From assembly GCA_033060915.1 (NCBI GenBank), contig CM065384.1:18168501-18232500 (forward strand): a stretch of 64,000 nucleotides of DNA, written 5' to 3'. This DNA is from Euryodendron excelsum. Lineage: Eukaryota; Streptophyta; Magnoliopsida; Ericales; Pentaphylacaceae. The notes under the pieces were generated by a model. It worked only from the letters and a program-made list of their open reading frames with translations. It was not told where the DNA came from and did no database searches. The position numbers and the translations under genes are program-made. Every line of letters starts with the position of its first letter. Position 1 is the stretch's first letter. Below are positions 23,212 to 34,584 of the stretch, in pieces.

Positions 23212-24048
23212 TGCACTCAAACCGAGGCCTACCATAGCCTTCTAAAGAACAATATCTTAAAGCCCATCCCTGCTCGCCCGTTGCCAAGCCCTCTACCCCC
23301 AACCTTTAATGCCGCTCTTACATGTGAATATCATTCAGGTGGCCAGGGGTATGACACCGAAAGCTGCTTTGCTCTCAAGCACAAGATTCAAGACCTGATC
23401 GACAATAAGACCATCGATTTGCAGCCAATAAAACCTACTCCCACTCCCAATGTGACTGCTAACCCTCTACCAGATCACACCATCAATATGATACTAGTAG
23501 AAATGGAAGGCGAGGGAGTGTTTGACGAGCCTGAGGCCGAGGACTATGAGGACGATTGGGAGACTGAGGAAGAAGATGACTGGGAAGAGGATCTCCCATT
23601 ATGCCCAATCTATCTCTATGACCCTGATGAAGTGCCTGATGCTTCTGACTGGCCCATTGAGGAGCCAATGTTACCAAGGGAGGAACACATCAAAAGCATA
23701 GTTGCCGATGGGTGGGGTGATGAATTTCTACACTCGAAGTATGCTGCAGCTGAAAGTCACTTGCTGGAAAACTCTTGGCCCATAACTGAGTACAATTATG
23801 AAGACATGGGTTGGGGACTAGAGGAGACAAGAGAACGAGCAGAGCCATTCGAACTGGAAGGGGATGAGCTGGTCACCCTGTTCACAGAAGAACCCCCTAC
23901 AAAGAACAAAAAGGAGGCTGACAACCGCATCAACAATGTCAACACCTGTGGAGCTCTAGGGGAAGCCTTTGCTTATCTCGCCTTGGCAAAGGATCCAGGT
24001 TGCGAATGGAGCATCGAAGATGTGGGGATTGTCCCAAGGCCGTACTAA
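23212..24048 (+). CDS. gag: Ogre gag, 5'-truncated (element B)
   Basis: The frame is open from the LTR2 junction to a TAA at 24046-24048, about 278 codons. The region CEYHSGGQGYDTESC followed by FALKHKIQDLID matches the Tat/Ogre gag zinc-finger block (family form C-x2-H-x5-H-x4-C, then LKxxVQDLID); here the second His is Tyr, which fits a C-to-T change. A proline-rich stretch precedes the finger. A very acidic linker (DYEDDWETEEEDDWEEDL) follows. The N-terminal capsid part was separated by insertion of the Ogre array. The frame does not run into a protease, and the end (...DVGIVPRPY) is followed by non-coding sequence. It would act as a nucleocapsid-type RNA-binding protein if complete. Confidence 0.75.
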   Translation, partial: CTQTEAYHSLLKNNILKPIPARPLPSPLPPTFNAALTCEYHSGGQGYDTESCFALKHKIQDLIDNKTIDLQPIKPTPTPNVTANPLPDHTINMILVEMEGEGVFDEPEAEDYEDDWETEEEDDWEEDLPLCPIYLYDPDEVPDASDWPIEEPMLPREEHIKSIVADGWGDEFLHSKYAAAESHLLENSWPITEYNYEDMGWGLEETRERAEPFELEGDELVTLFTEEPPTKNKKEADNRINNVNTCGALGEAFAYLALAKDPGCEWSIEDVGIVPRPY

Positions 24049-26160
24049 AAATGGGTTCTTCGCACAAGCGTACAAGAGAGGGGTGGTCTCACCCACTTTC
24101 TTTCTATCCCTTTTACTTCTTGTCTTTAAATTAATGTTTACACTTTCTTATTACTTAAGAACCTTATACTTTTCATAAAAATAACAATAATAATCAAATG
24201 ACAGTCTTTTACACCATTGCTGTTGTCTTGGGAATAGTGACCACTTTCTACGCAAGGGGCATGGTTTGTCTTGTGGAATGATCCAACTTGAGGGGACGAT
24301 AGCATGAGTTAACCACTCGCCAAATGATCAGCCTTCCACAGAGAGAGAGAATAAGGATGAGTGAGAATACTACCCAAAGGCAGCACTTGCAAGACTTTGA
24401 GGCTAAGCGATGTGTGGCCAGTTTATCAAGAGGAAGAGGAGCCATCTTTCATTCCCCCACATATAAAGAATAAATAACTGAATAAATGAACAAATGTGCT
24501 CATATTCCCTTTGCTTAACCCCTAGAGCCTCGTGAAAAGCAAAAATTTTCTTTGTCAACCCTGATCCAAGATTGTCCTCCCCACACTGGGGCAGACAATA
24601 GTAACAAACTCTAGGAGTAGTGTCTACCTCTATCATGCTAGGATAGTGTTGAAAGCTCTATGGATCAAGCAATCTAATTCAAAGTGAAGAGAGGCCTTCA
24701 TTTCATTTCCCATACAGTCAAAAGCAACCCCTTGCCAAACTCGTTGAGCCACTTATCCTTTCTTAACAAAACCCCAACCTAGGGATCACCACCCACACTG
24801 GGTATATTGAACTACCAAGGAAAAGGTTTAAGGGGAAAGGGTTAAAGAATTGTTCGTTTCATAAAAGAAAAGAAAAGAAATAGAAAGGAAAAGCAAAAGA
24901 AAGGAGGTGCCAAGGGGCAAAAGGCCAAAAAAAAAAAAAAAAAATTTCCTTTAAGGAAAGGCCTGAAGAAAAGTATGATTGAGCTATCTTCAAAAGCATA
25001 TAAGAAGAACAAATGAGAAAAAAAAAGTTATGTCTATCTCAGAAAAGTATATAAAAAGGGTGACAGAACGAGGTTATTTTCACCTTGAGAAATAAATGGT
25101 CAAAAGCAAGTAGGAAATTTAATGGTGATCCTAGGTTACAAGGAAACCCCAGTAGAAATAATAGGTTTGAGCATTTACCCTTTCTTGCAAAACTCCAAAA
25201 CCATGGCCTACATTACAACCCTATTAAAGTCCCCTCTGATTGAAAAAAAGATTGCTTGATCTAAATGAGTTAGATACGCTGCCAAAGCTGAAAAAAAAAA
25301 GAAAAAGGAAAAAAAAGAAGAAGAAGAAGAAAAAAATGGATGCTAATCCTACTGAAAAACGGTTAAGGACAGTTTGGATCTAAACCCTGCTGAAAACAAC
25401 ATTGAATTTGAGCCTACATATCCCGTTGTTTCTAAAACCCCATAACCTAGCCTACATTACGGTCCTAAATAAAGTCTTCTTGGATTGAAATGACTGGCCA
25501 CTTATCGCTCTGCCAAAGGTCAAGTAAGTTGTTGCTAAAACCCCGAGAGTCGAGAGTCTCAGCCCAATAACCTTATACACTAACCCTAAGATAGAAAGTT
25601 GGGGGAGATCAAGAGGTTGAGTAAAGTACGAAATGCTATCATCCAATCGAGGGAAGGTTGAGCCAAAAGAGAGGCTAAACCCCCGAAGAGGAGAGAGTTA
25701 CCATTCCCAGGATTACAAGTCTAACAGCACCCTGTGTCATTCTATTAACGTATTTCTAACTTGTGCATATGTTAAAAAAAAAAAATCAGCATGAGCTTTG
25801 CATATATAGGACATAACTCCCTATAGAAATAGAAATCACCAATATCAACTCATGTAATAAACATCTAACATCATCATACATCACATGCCTCTGATCATAT
25901 GTATATGTCTATCTGTGCATCTAAATACCATAAACATCCGTCCTTATACGAAACTAAGCAAAATAAAACTGTCTAACATCAATACATCTCAGGGACAAGG
26001 GGCAAAAGAGGATCAGAGTCTCCACAAGGGGCATCAATCACAGGTCGAAGTCAATATCATCTGGATCAAAATCCCCAAAACCCGGCATCGGAGGAGGGGG
26101 GTAACTACTCGAAGCACCGCTATCCTGCAAGGGAGATAAAACCAAAATCAGCTGCAAGCA
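24049..26160 (+). other. Non-coding internal stretch of element B
   Basis: No credible coding frame. Blocks match tandem copy A in reverse complement: 24655-24730 to 14220-14290, and 25080-25210 to about 13790-13900. It contains A-rich runs (24929-24946, 25305-25340). Pol, expected here in an autonomous element, is missing. Confidence 0.6.
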
Positions 26161-26167
26161 AAAGGAA

Positions 26168-27884
26168 CTAAGCAACGGCAGAGCAATAAGAAGCAAAGAG
26201 AGAATAACTTACCCTCCCACCACCCATCTGAGATAACCGAGGCGTCAGGGAAGCTACCTCGGCCTGGTACTGGTCTCGCTCCATCTGGTACTGGTCTCTC
26301 TGGTCTCTCATAGCAATAAACTCGGCCTGGGGCACATATCCTCCGGCTCGGCTCCACAAGTCAACCACCTCCTGGCCAACAGCGTACCCACCGAAAATTA
26401 CCTCAAACCGGGTGAAGGCACCAATCGAATGGGCCCCGAAGTGTGTGGCATAATCCGTATCCGGAGGAAGCAAGAACTCGGCACCCGGCTGATGCTCCTG
26501 GTAGGGGATGGGCACTCCAGCCACTAGGGCTCCAAACATATACTCTGGCGGAGCCCCTGCTGATCGAAACTCCTCGTGAAACTGTTGCCAATGCCGCTTT
26601 CCAAGATAGGACTCCCAGGTGTCATCACTGAGAAAAGCAACTCTCGACAAAGACAACGGGACCAGGTACCGGACTGTCTCATAATGGACTGATCCAATGA
26701 AGGGCCGCCAGGTCACATCCCTCGCCTCAATCAACTCCAGGTTAGCCCAGAGAGTCACGAAGTCAGTAATCTCCAATCGCTGGGCTACCCGGTCACGAGC
26801 CCACCTCAAAGCGCGAGGATAAAGATCATCATCAACAACTGCAGGACGACGCACCGACAAGTACTCATAACTCCACCAGACAAGGAAGGGCCAAAAGCTA
26901 GTCATGCTGCCCCAACGAGAAGAAGTCCGAACTCGCATTGATCGAAGAAAGCAGCCAAAAGAAAAGGACCCCCAGTCCAACTCAGACAAAGCTCCCAGAT
27001 CGGCTACTATACTCACCAAACGACACGGCACGAGTGACTTGTTGTTGTTGCAGAAGCAGCTAAAGATGATGTACAACACAAGTCGCCGTCTCATGATGTC
27101 CCGCCTGGCCGGCGATGGCTCAGTAGCAAAGGTACGCTCACCCTGACTAATCTAAGAGACTGGGAAGGCAGAACGCTCAGGTTGTGGCAAGTCCAACAGC
27201 AAACAGACCTCGTCCCCGCTGACCGGGTGCAGGGTGATCCGCCGGCCGACAAAGGAGAGTCCTGTAATAATCGCCCAATCTAAAGGAGTGGGGCCTAACT
27301 CGAAGCCGACAAAATGGAAGGTCCCAGTCTCCCCGAACCACCTCTCGACAAGTGCTAGTACCAAGTGCCGGTTCAGGCGGTTAGCCTATAATCCCATAAA
27401 GGCGCCAAACCCGATCTCTGCCAAGAAGGCGCGGTATGATGGGGCAGCCTGCTGCATGGTCACAAACACCTGATGAACAGCCCCTCGGAAAGCTGTATGT
27501 ACCCGCGGAGGTGGCAAATGTTGTCTGGAATATACACTAGGATGATAGGCCAGATCCCCGAGAGGTGGGACATCTGGTATCTGCAAATCTCCCAAATCAG
27601 CGTCGGTCTGCCTATGCCTGGAAGAAGCTCTCCCATAGCCGGTCACCTGGTCTCCAAGGCCCGGTACCTCCTCCTCGGCATCAACCTCCTCAGCAAAAGC
27701 CTGCTCAACCAGTGGAAAAAGGGTTGACAGGTAGTCTACTCCCCTGCCCGCTCTGGCTGGATGAGGATCGGAGGGTAGATCGACGACTACCTCTGGATTG
27801 ACTAGAGCCGCCAGCAGAATCTGTCCGGGCCGCCTTCCCCAAGCGGCGCCTCCTCTCAGAGCCGTCATCACTTGCATTTGCCAT
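26168..27884 (-). pseudogene. Plant mobile domain (PMD)-like antisense gene of element B
   Basis: About 570 codons, antisense to the retrotransposon. The start ATG (27884-27882) follows a splice acceptor and gives MANASDDGSERRRRLG and an S/R-rich N-terminus. A frameshift near 27730-27790 moves to a frame that continues to 26168, broken only by TAGs at about 27386 and 27152. The core ALVERWFGETGTFHF, GPTPLDWAIITGLSFVGRRI fits the PMD (aminotransferase-like) family, which occurs in host MAIN-type proteins and in transposons. An aromatic-rich middle (27094-26400) and a C-terminal Q/R/D heptad-like segment (RDQYQMERDQYQAEVASL) follow. Extra antisense ORFs, some PMD-like, have been reported in Tat-lineage elements. 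Molecular function is unknown. Few lesions suggest recent decay. Confidence 0.7.
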
Positions 27885-27885
27885 C

Positions 27886-28769
27886 CTGGAAAGGTAAGTC
27901 AAGGTAAGTGATGTTAATATACCATCCATGCAGTTTAAATAACAGTAAAATAAAACAAACAAATAACACAAAACAAATAAACGATTTTGAATAACAAATC
28001 AAAGACAAAATTTTCACACATCTTAATTTTCCAACTCCAAATCACATCTCAAGGGTTCTCTGCCTTTTCCCTTCAAAAAAAAAAATTTTTTTCTAAAAAC
28101 TTTAACCAACTATTTTCTTAATTTCTAAAAATATCGGCAGTCTCATTTAAAAGTGGCCCCTACAATGCCCATGACATCAACACAAAACACAAAATATGCA
28201 CCTTCCAAGACTACGATCACATAACAATGGCACCCGTGCACACTTTCTAATTTTTTAAAATTTTCAAAACTCATGTTTTATTTTTCAAATAAATCAATGG
28301 TTTTCAAAAAGCTCCCAAAATTTTTTCAAAATCACCTCAAATGTTTACAAAATATTCCTACATTTTTCCAAATTTCAAAATTCAAAAATTTTGTCAATTT
28401 CTTCAATTTTTTTTTAATTTTCTCTAATTTTCTAAATATTTTTCTATTTTTTAAAAAATAAAAAATTCACCGAGTTTTCAAAAAATCACGAAACTTCATA
28501 CGGTTGTTAAACACATTTTTCTAAGGCACATTGCATAAAAACATAGCCAAAAAACCTAATACCCATGCTTATAGGAACAACTTTCCTATTCCTGCAGAAA
28601 ACCCCCTTCACACATTTACATATAATCACTCAAATTCAATCAAACAACCATCAAAATGCAAAAACAACATCACCAAAGTGTTCAAAACATATCAAAGCAT
28701 TAATTTTCACTATTCACATGATTCAAACGAAGTTCTACACATCAAAATCAACAAAATTTGAAAACTCAC
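27886..28769 (-). other. Predicted 884-bp intron of the antisense PMD unit (element B)
   Basis: The minus strand has donor AAAAG|GTGAGT at 28769 and acceptor CTTTCCAG|G at 27886, one base before the ATG. Position and both splice sites match copy A (879 bp). The leader exon 28770 to about 28900 shares 'gaagatttcgccggagaact' with copy A. Confidence 0.6.
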
Positions 28770-28972
28770 CTTTTGGAAGTTCTCCGGCGAAATCTTCACT
28801 TCTGGCAACTTTTTCGGCAACGTGGACTCCCTCCGGCAATCACCCGTGGTCCCTAAGGAGTGCTCCTTCAATGTCCAAGATGGATTCCTCGCAATGCCTC
28901 ACAAATTTGCAAAAAACTCTTCAAATCCCGTGGGTGTTCGAACCAGAAATTTTCTGGTTTTAACTTCAAACC

Positions 28973-29035
28973 TGGCGCCACTAGCAGAGGCGCCAGTTCC
29001 TTTCTACCAAAGGCACCACTACTAGTGGCGCCAGT
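28973..29035. promoter_or_regulatory. GGCGCC cassette upstream of antisense unit (element B)
   Basis: Three GGCGCC hexamers with 'actagcag' and 'actactagt' spacers lie about 200 bp before the 3' LTR. They are the counterpart of 10400-10460 and resemble the LTR promoter palindromes. Promoter role is inferred. Confidence 0.45.
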
Positions 29036-29214
29036 TCTAAATTTTGGGCAGTTTTACCCTTTTTCCCGCCAAAACTCGTTTTCGAAGGCCTTTTTGGCCT
29101 GTTACCCGTTTTCGATCCCCGTTGTCGAAAGAATCCCAGTGTTCGTCCCTCCGACTGCCTCGCGGTCAACATGAGACTCTTACTCTTATCGTTTTCTATC
29201 TTTGACAAGCAAAG

Positions 29215-29233
29215 ACAGAAAAAGAGGGGCAGC
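29215..29233 (+). other. Polypurine tract of element B
   Basis: The plus strand reads ACAGAAAAAGAGGGGCAGC immediately before TGTAAGCACC. It identifies the following LTR as the 3' LTR. Confidence 0.85.
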
Positions 29234-29567
29234 TGTAAGCACCCCATTTTTGACCGCTCGGCAGTTTACACTCCGTCTAGACTTGTTTTCAAGTCATTAT
29301 GGACATATTCCAATCGAAACCAATCCTCTAGTCCAAATTTCGTCTTTCCATCGCTTCGCGAGCCTGTCAGGCCCAAATAGAGGCAAAATGACCAAAATGC
29401 CCTTAGGGGCATTGTCCTTTCTTATTCCAATTTCAATCCCTCTCTCGAGACAGTTTATTCCTCGAGATGGTCCGAGTAGCGAAACTACTCACAAAACCGT
29501 TAGAGTAACGGAAATACTCACACCGTTAGAGTGGCAGAAACACTCGAAACCCAGGCACGTCTCTTCG

Positions 29568-29654
29568 GAGACGGTAAGGCCCCTTTCCAATCCTTCTCTC
29601 GAGACAGTTCATTCCTCGAGACGGTTCCAATCCAGGCACGTCTCTTCGGAGACG
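29568..29654 (+). repeat. Two TTCG-loop hairpins in 81-bp units of LTR B
   Basis: CGTCTC-TTCG-GAGACG at 29568-29583 and again at 29639-29654: a 6-bp perfect stem closed C-G over TTCG. In RNA this is the stable cUUCGg tetraloop. The same hairpin is at 46679-46694 in LTR E. Confidence 0.75.
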
Positions 29655-30963
29655 GTAAGACCCCTTTCCAATCCTTCTCTCGAGACAGTTTATTCCTCGA
29701 GACGGTTCGACTAGCGGAAATACTCACAGAACCGTTAGAATAGAGGAAATACTCAACCGTTAGAGTAGCAGAAATACTCACAGAACCATTAGAGTAGCGG
29801 AAATACTCACAGAGCCGTTAGAGTAGCGGAAATACTCAACTGTTAGAGTAGCGGAAATACTCACAGAGCCGTCCGAGTAGCAGAAATACTCAACCCTATC
29901 CGAGTAGTGGAAATACTCCCAAATCATCAACCCCGTCCGAGTAGCGGAAATACTCACAAATCATCAACCCCGTCCGAGTAGCGGAAATACTCACAAATCA
30001 TCAAACCCGTCCGAGTAGCGGAAATACTCACACCGTTAGAGTGGTGGAGACACTCAAAACCTAGGTCAACACCAGTGTCTGTTAGCTCACTTCGGTGAAA
30101 AATGACCATACTACCCTTAGGACCTTTTCCGAGACTTTCCGGTCAAGATGACCATTTTTCCCCTAAGCATCCGAATGCCCCGGGAACCACACCGGCTCTG
30201 GGTATCACACCGGTAATGTCCCGAGAATACTTTTTATAGTGTTCTCGACCTTCCTTTACCTTTCCGGACCATTCCGAGTCAGTTCCGGCAAACGCAGTAC
30301 AAAATGACCGTTTTGCCCCTAGAGGGCCGGTCTCCTTCTTCGACCACACCGGCTCTGGGTATCAAACCGGTAATGTCCCAAGAATACTTTTTATAGTATT
30401 CTCAACCTTCCTGTACCTTTCCGGACCATTCTGAGTCAGTTCCGGCAAACCCGGCACAAAATGACCGTTTTGCCCCTAATGAGTCGGTCTCCTTTTCTGA
30501 CCACGCCGGCTCTGGGAATCAAACCGGAAACCTTTGGGAACATTCTAAATAATGTTTCCAGATCCCAAAATCTTTTTCCGGTATAATCCGAGTTCGCCCC
30601 GGCAGTTTCTTAGTCCGATTGACCGTTTTGCCCCTAAAGGCTCGGTCGACCTTTCCGACAAATCCAATCTTCATTTTTCAAGTCAAATATCACCAGGACA
30701 CTATTTTAAGTGTTCCTACTCCTTTCTGGCCTTCCGGGTCATTCCCGGCTCCTCCAAATCATTCCCGGACTTTCCGGAGTCACTCCTAGTGAAGCCAGGC
30801 TAAAAATTACATGGTAGTCACTAGTACAGGCGCCCAAATCTAGTCAAAGATACGTTGCTTGCGGACCTTAAATCTTTCCTAATTGGCTGGCGCCACTCCT
30901 AGTGGCGCCAGTGTAGAATTTGGCCTGGCGCCACTGCAACAGGCGCCGGGTGTGTCTTTCCTC

Positions 30964-30971
30964 TATAAATA
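30964..30971 (+). promoter_or_regulatory. TATA box of LTR B
   Basis: TATAAATA in CCTCTATAAATACAGAGCC, with GGCGCC palindromes 20-80 bp upstream (30888-30948). It fixes the sense orientation of the LTR as plus. Confidence 0.75.
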
Positions 30972-33900
30972 CAGAGCCTCGTTCAACGTGAAAAGGGTCT
31001 GAAAACTTAACCTAGAAATCACACAATTCGATATACAAAGCTCGAGCACCTCCAAAACCCTAGCCTCCCTAGGTTCTCCCAAACCCTAGCCACTATACAC
31101 AAACCCTAGCCTCCTATACACTCATACACTCCCCCATACACTCATACACTAGCATTCAACCACTCTCTAAAGACTTGAAGAGCAGCCATCCAAAGCTTGA
31201 AGACAATCGTTGAAGACTGAAGGTGAAGATCAAGACCGAAGATCGAAGACCGAAGACTGCACGGCGCGCAAAATAAACAAGAAACAAGGTAGGCTCCCTA
31301 TTTAAATTTCCGCACTTCCCCCCTATCTCTTCTCTCTCCTAACCCACTTGGGTTTTCTCTATTTTAATCCCCCATCTCTTTCCCCCCCTTTCTTTGCATG
31401 CTTGAAACAAGGGGATCCCCCGTCCATGTGTAGGATTGGGCTATTGGAGAGTCACCGTGTCAGGGGCTTTCTTCTAGTCTAACCAAAGACCACGTGGGTC
31501 TGACCCCCTTGATTATGTGGTGAAGCCTTAACCTTGTATGTTCACGACCCCAAATTGCATTGTGCATATCATAATCTTGCATCTTCCAAAATTTGTTTTC
31601 AAAGTTGTTTTCAAAACTGTTTTCAAACTTGTTTTTCAAAATTGCATCAAAATCTCTTTTTCAAAACTTGTTTTCAAAACCACAATTCTAGGGTGATTCT
31701 AGCCTTTCCATGGCTAGGGTTGCTTTAGGAAAGTGTCATATTAAAAGTGACCTTTTGGTCTATATTTTCAAACTTTATTGTTTTCAAAACCGCTTTCCTA
31801 AAGTGGTTCTAGCCTTCCTATGGTTAGAATTGCTTTAGGAAAGTGAGACGTTTTTATACTTTCCAAAACTATCTCTCTTCAAAAAATCTCTTCCTAAAAA
31901 TTTCTTTTTCAACATACTTTCCTAAAACTCTCCTCTCTAAAATTGTTTTCAAAAACTCCCTTCCAAAATCTATTTTTCAAAATCTCATTTTTCAACTCCT
32001 TTCCAAAACGCTCTCTTCAAAATCCATTTTCCAAAAACACTCCCTAAAGATCTTTCTAAAAACTCTATTCCCAAAATCTTCCTTGTAGAAATTTCCTCTC
32101 TAGGATTTTCCTTCTAAAATCTTCATTTCCAAAAACACACTTTCCAAAAACTCCTCTTCTTTAAAATCTTTCCAAAAACTCTCTTTCCAAATTCACTTTC
32201 CAAAAACTCCTCCCTAGGATTCCCTTCTAGAAAACCTTCGTTTCCAAAAACGCGTTTTCCAAAAACTCTTTCGTTAGAGCCCAAGTCAAGCCCTAGAGCC
32301 CACAATTAGGAAACCCTAATTTTCTTTCCAAAAACATGGTTTTTCAAACTTTTCCCCAAACCTAGGTTTTCAAAACCTCATGTTTTCACATCAAAAATAT
32401 ACATGTTTCCAAAACCTCTTTTCTATGTCAAAACTACAATAATTTTCCAAATCTAGGGTTTCTAGAGTCTCCCTTTCCCAAATCCTTGTCAAATCCTATC
32501 TTTCCTTTAGGAAACCAAATCAAATGTCCCCGTTTAGGAAACTAGATCCCGTCCTCCGTTTTTGGAAACAAAATCAAATCTTTTCTTTTAGAAACCAAAT
32601 CTAATCCCTTCCTAGTCCAAACCTTTCCTAGTTTAATTCCTTCCTAAACTATAAGTTTCCTAAACCTAAACTTTAAACCTTTCCTTAAATTTCAAAATCC
32701 AACTCTTTATTAATTCAAATCCTTCCTAAACGTCCACTTCCCTAAACCTTGAGTTTCCAAAACTTGAACATAAAAATCTTTCCTAAAATTCTAAAATTCA
32801 ACCCTTTCCTAATTTAACCCCCTTTCTAAATCTTAACATTCCAAATCCAAATCTTTCCTAAATTCAAGCCTTTCCTAATTTCAAGACTTTCTAAAATTCA
32901 AACTCTAAAACTTTCTAAATCCTAAACTTTCTAAATTTCAAATTTTTCTAAATTCAAAGTTTCCTAAATTCAAAACTTTCTTAAGATAAATTTTCCTAAA
33001 CTTTCAAACTTTCTAAATTCTAAACTTTCCAAAACTTCAAAATCTTTTCAAATCTAAAACTTTCTAAACTCAAAACTTTCTTAATTCAAAACTTTCCTAA
33101 TTCTAACCTTTCCTAATTCTAAAACTTTCCTAAACCTAAAACTTTCCTAAATTCAAAACTTTCCTAATTTCGAACTTTCCAAAAATGACGCTTTCCTAAT
33201 CTAAATTTTTCCTAAATTTCAAGTTTCCAAATCTTTCAAAATCTTCCAAATCTAACATTCCAATCCAATCTTTCTTAAACTCTTGAGTCTTTCCTAAGTC
33301 TCATCTTTCCTAAGTCTAAGTTTCCTAAACCTTCATTTTTCCTAAAACCAAATCTTTCCAAAATCAATCCTTCAAAAGCAAGTCCAATCCTCTCAATTCC
33401 AATTTCCAGTCTCCTCTTCCAATTTCAAATCAAATTCAATTTCCAATTCAATCTCCTTCTTCAAATCCACTTTTCTATTTTCAATCGGACTCCGGTCCGA
33501 ACTACGACTGACCTGATTCCCCCAAAGGGATACGTAGGCAACCTTCATAGGTGCGGTCACAACACTTTTCAAACTTTCAATTCCACCCACATGGGTGTGG
33601 TTTCCAAAATCTTTTCAAATCTCAAATTCCAATCTATTTTCAAACTCCCAATTTCAAATTTCTATTTCCAAATTTTCAAACTTTCCAATTTCAATTCCAT
33701 CTCTTCAAATTTATTTTCAAATCAAATTAATTTCAAATCAATCTCTTTCCAAATCTATTGTTTTCAATTCTCTTATTTTGCACTTGCATATCATGCATCA
33801 TGTTAGTTTATAAACATTCTTTTTTAAAGTGAATGGGGTTGAACTATAGTTAATTCAAGACTCTCATAGGTGAATCTAGGGTAAATTGACATGTAGGTAC

Positions 33901-34328
33901 CGAAAGGGCGGGGTAGGGTGATAGCTTAGTGTATCTTCCCTACACGTAACCAACCTCCGAACCTAGGATCACTGATTTCAAAGATCAAAAGGAGTTATTT
34001 TTCAAAAAAAAGGCTGAATGTTTTCCCAAAGGTTGCCAAACAACCTGTTTTCCTAAAAAAACCCTCTCTTGAGGAGATATTTTCAAAATCGTTTTCCAAA
34101 ACCCTAAGTGTAGTCTTCGGACTATGCTTAGTTTTTAGGGGACCTAACTCACCTTAATCAAGTTAGGTGGCGACTCCGAACCTTTTTCAAAAGCCCTTTA
34201 TTCAAACCTGTTTTCAATTCAAACCTAGTCGCACTCATTCTTTTAGGAGGGTGAGTTCTAACGAGAGAGTACAACATTTTTCCCACTTGGGTGAGTATTC
34301 CCCGAGTGCGAAAAATCTGGGCGCGACA

Positions 34329-34428
34329 GTCTGAAAAATTTGTTTAGACTCGAATGGGTCTGCATCAGTTTGAATGTGAGTCTCGTCGGGCTGGAGATTG
34401 CCGAACAGGCAAAAATGGGGTGCTTACA
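34329..34428 (-). mobile_element. 100-bp 5' terminus of a divergent Ogre-type LTR
   Basis: The minus strand starts TGTAAGCACCCCATTTTTGC and continues with CTGTTCGGCAATCTCCAG, similar to but clearly different from the LTR1 start (GACCGCTCGGCAGTCTAC). It is cut by the 3' end of element B at 34328. The flank on its right is CTTAG in Athila 3' sequence. The rest is expected left of element B, outside the window. Confidence 0.6.
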
Positions 34429-34584
34429 CTTAGGTGACCTCACCCAAGATTCCCTTTCATCCATTCGTCGAAAAATCCACAACTAAACTACAAAAAAAAA
34501 AAAGAAATAAACAAACTAAGAAAAGAACAAATAAAATTGTACTCCTAATGAAACATTACCAAAACCATGATCAAACCAAAATTG
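34429..34584 (-). other. 3' untranslated remnant of Athila-type element A1
   Basis: Downstream of the A1 integrase end: A-rich on plus (T-rich on the sense strand), no reading frame. Similar T-rich sequence follows pol in A2. Confidence 0.5.

Larger units (their letters stand above)
23210..29233 (+). mobile_element. Ogre-like element B, internal region (5'-truncated)
   Basis: Sense strand is plus. Order: truncated gag (to 24048), about 2.1 kb non-coding (24049-26160), an antisense PMD gene with intron (28769-26168), a conserved leader and GGCGCC cassette, and a polypurine tract at 29215-29233. It is collinear in reverse complement with the 3' half of the tandem copies. No pol domain is seen, so it appears gag-only and non-autonomous. 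The 5' part and 5' LTR should lie left of the window if the tandem array inserted into gag. Confidence 0.8.
29234..34328 (+). mobile_element. 3' LTR of Ogre-like element B (5.1 kb)
   Basis: Runs from TGTAAGCACCCC to GGGCGCGACA. It holds two to three 81-bp-type units (29440-29705), the GAGTA array (29470-30060), three 157-bp units (anchors 30192, 30349, 30506), GGCGCC palindromes (30888-30948), TATAAATA at 30964-30971 and the pyrimidine-rich R/U5 tract (31570-33790). It is visibly diverged from LTR1 and LTR2. The right flank is GTCTG inside another LTR fragment; the matching left copy should be outside the window. Confidence 0.88.

Noticed and set aside
23483..23677. Minus-strand frame opposite gag
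   Set aside because: Shadow of the gag coding strand; proline-rich only because gag is acidic on the other strand.
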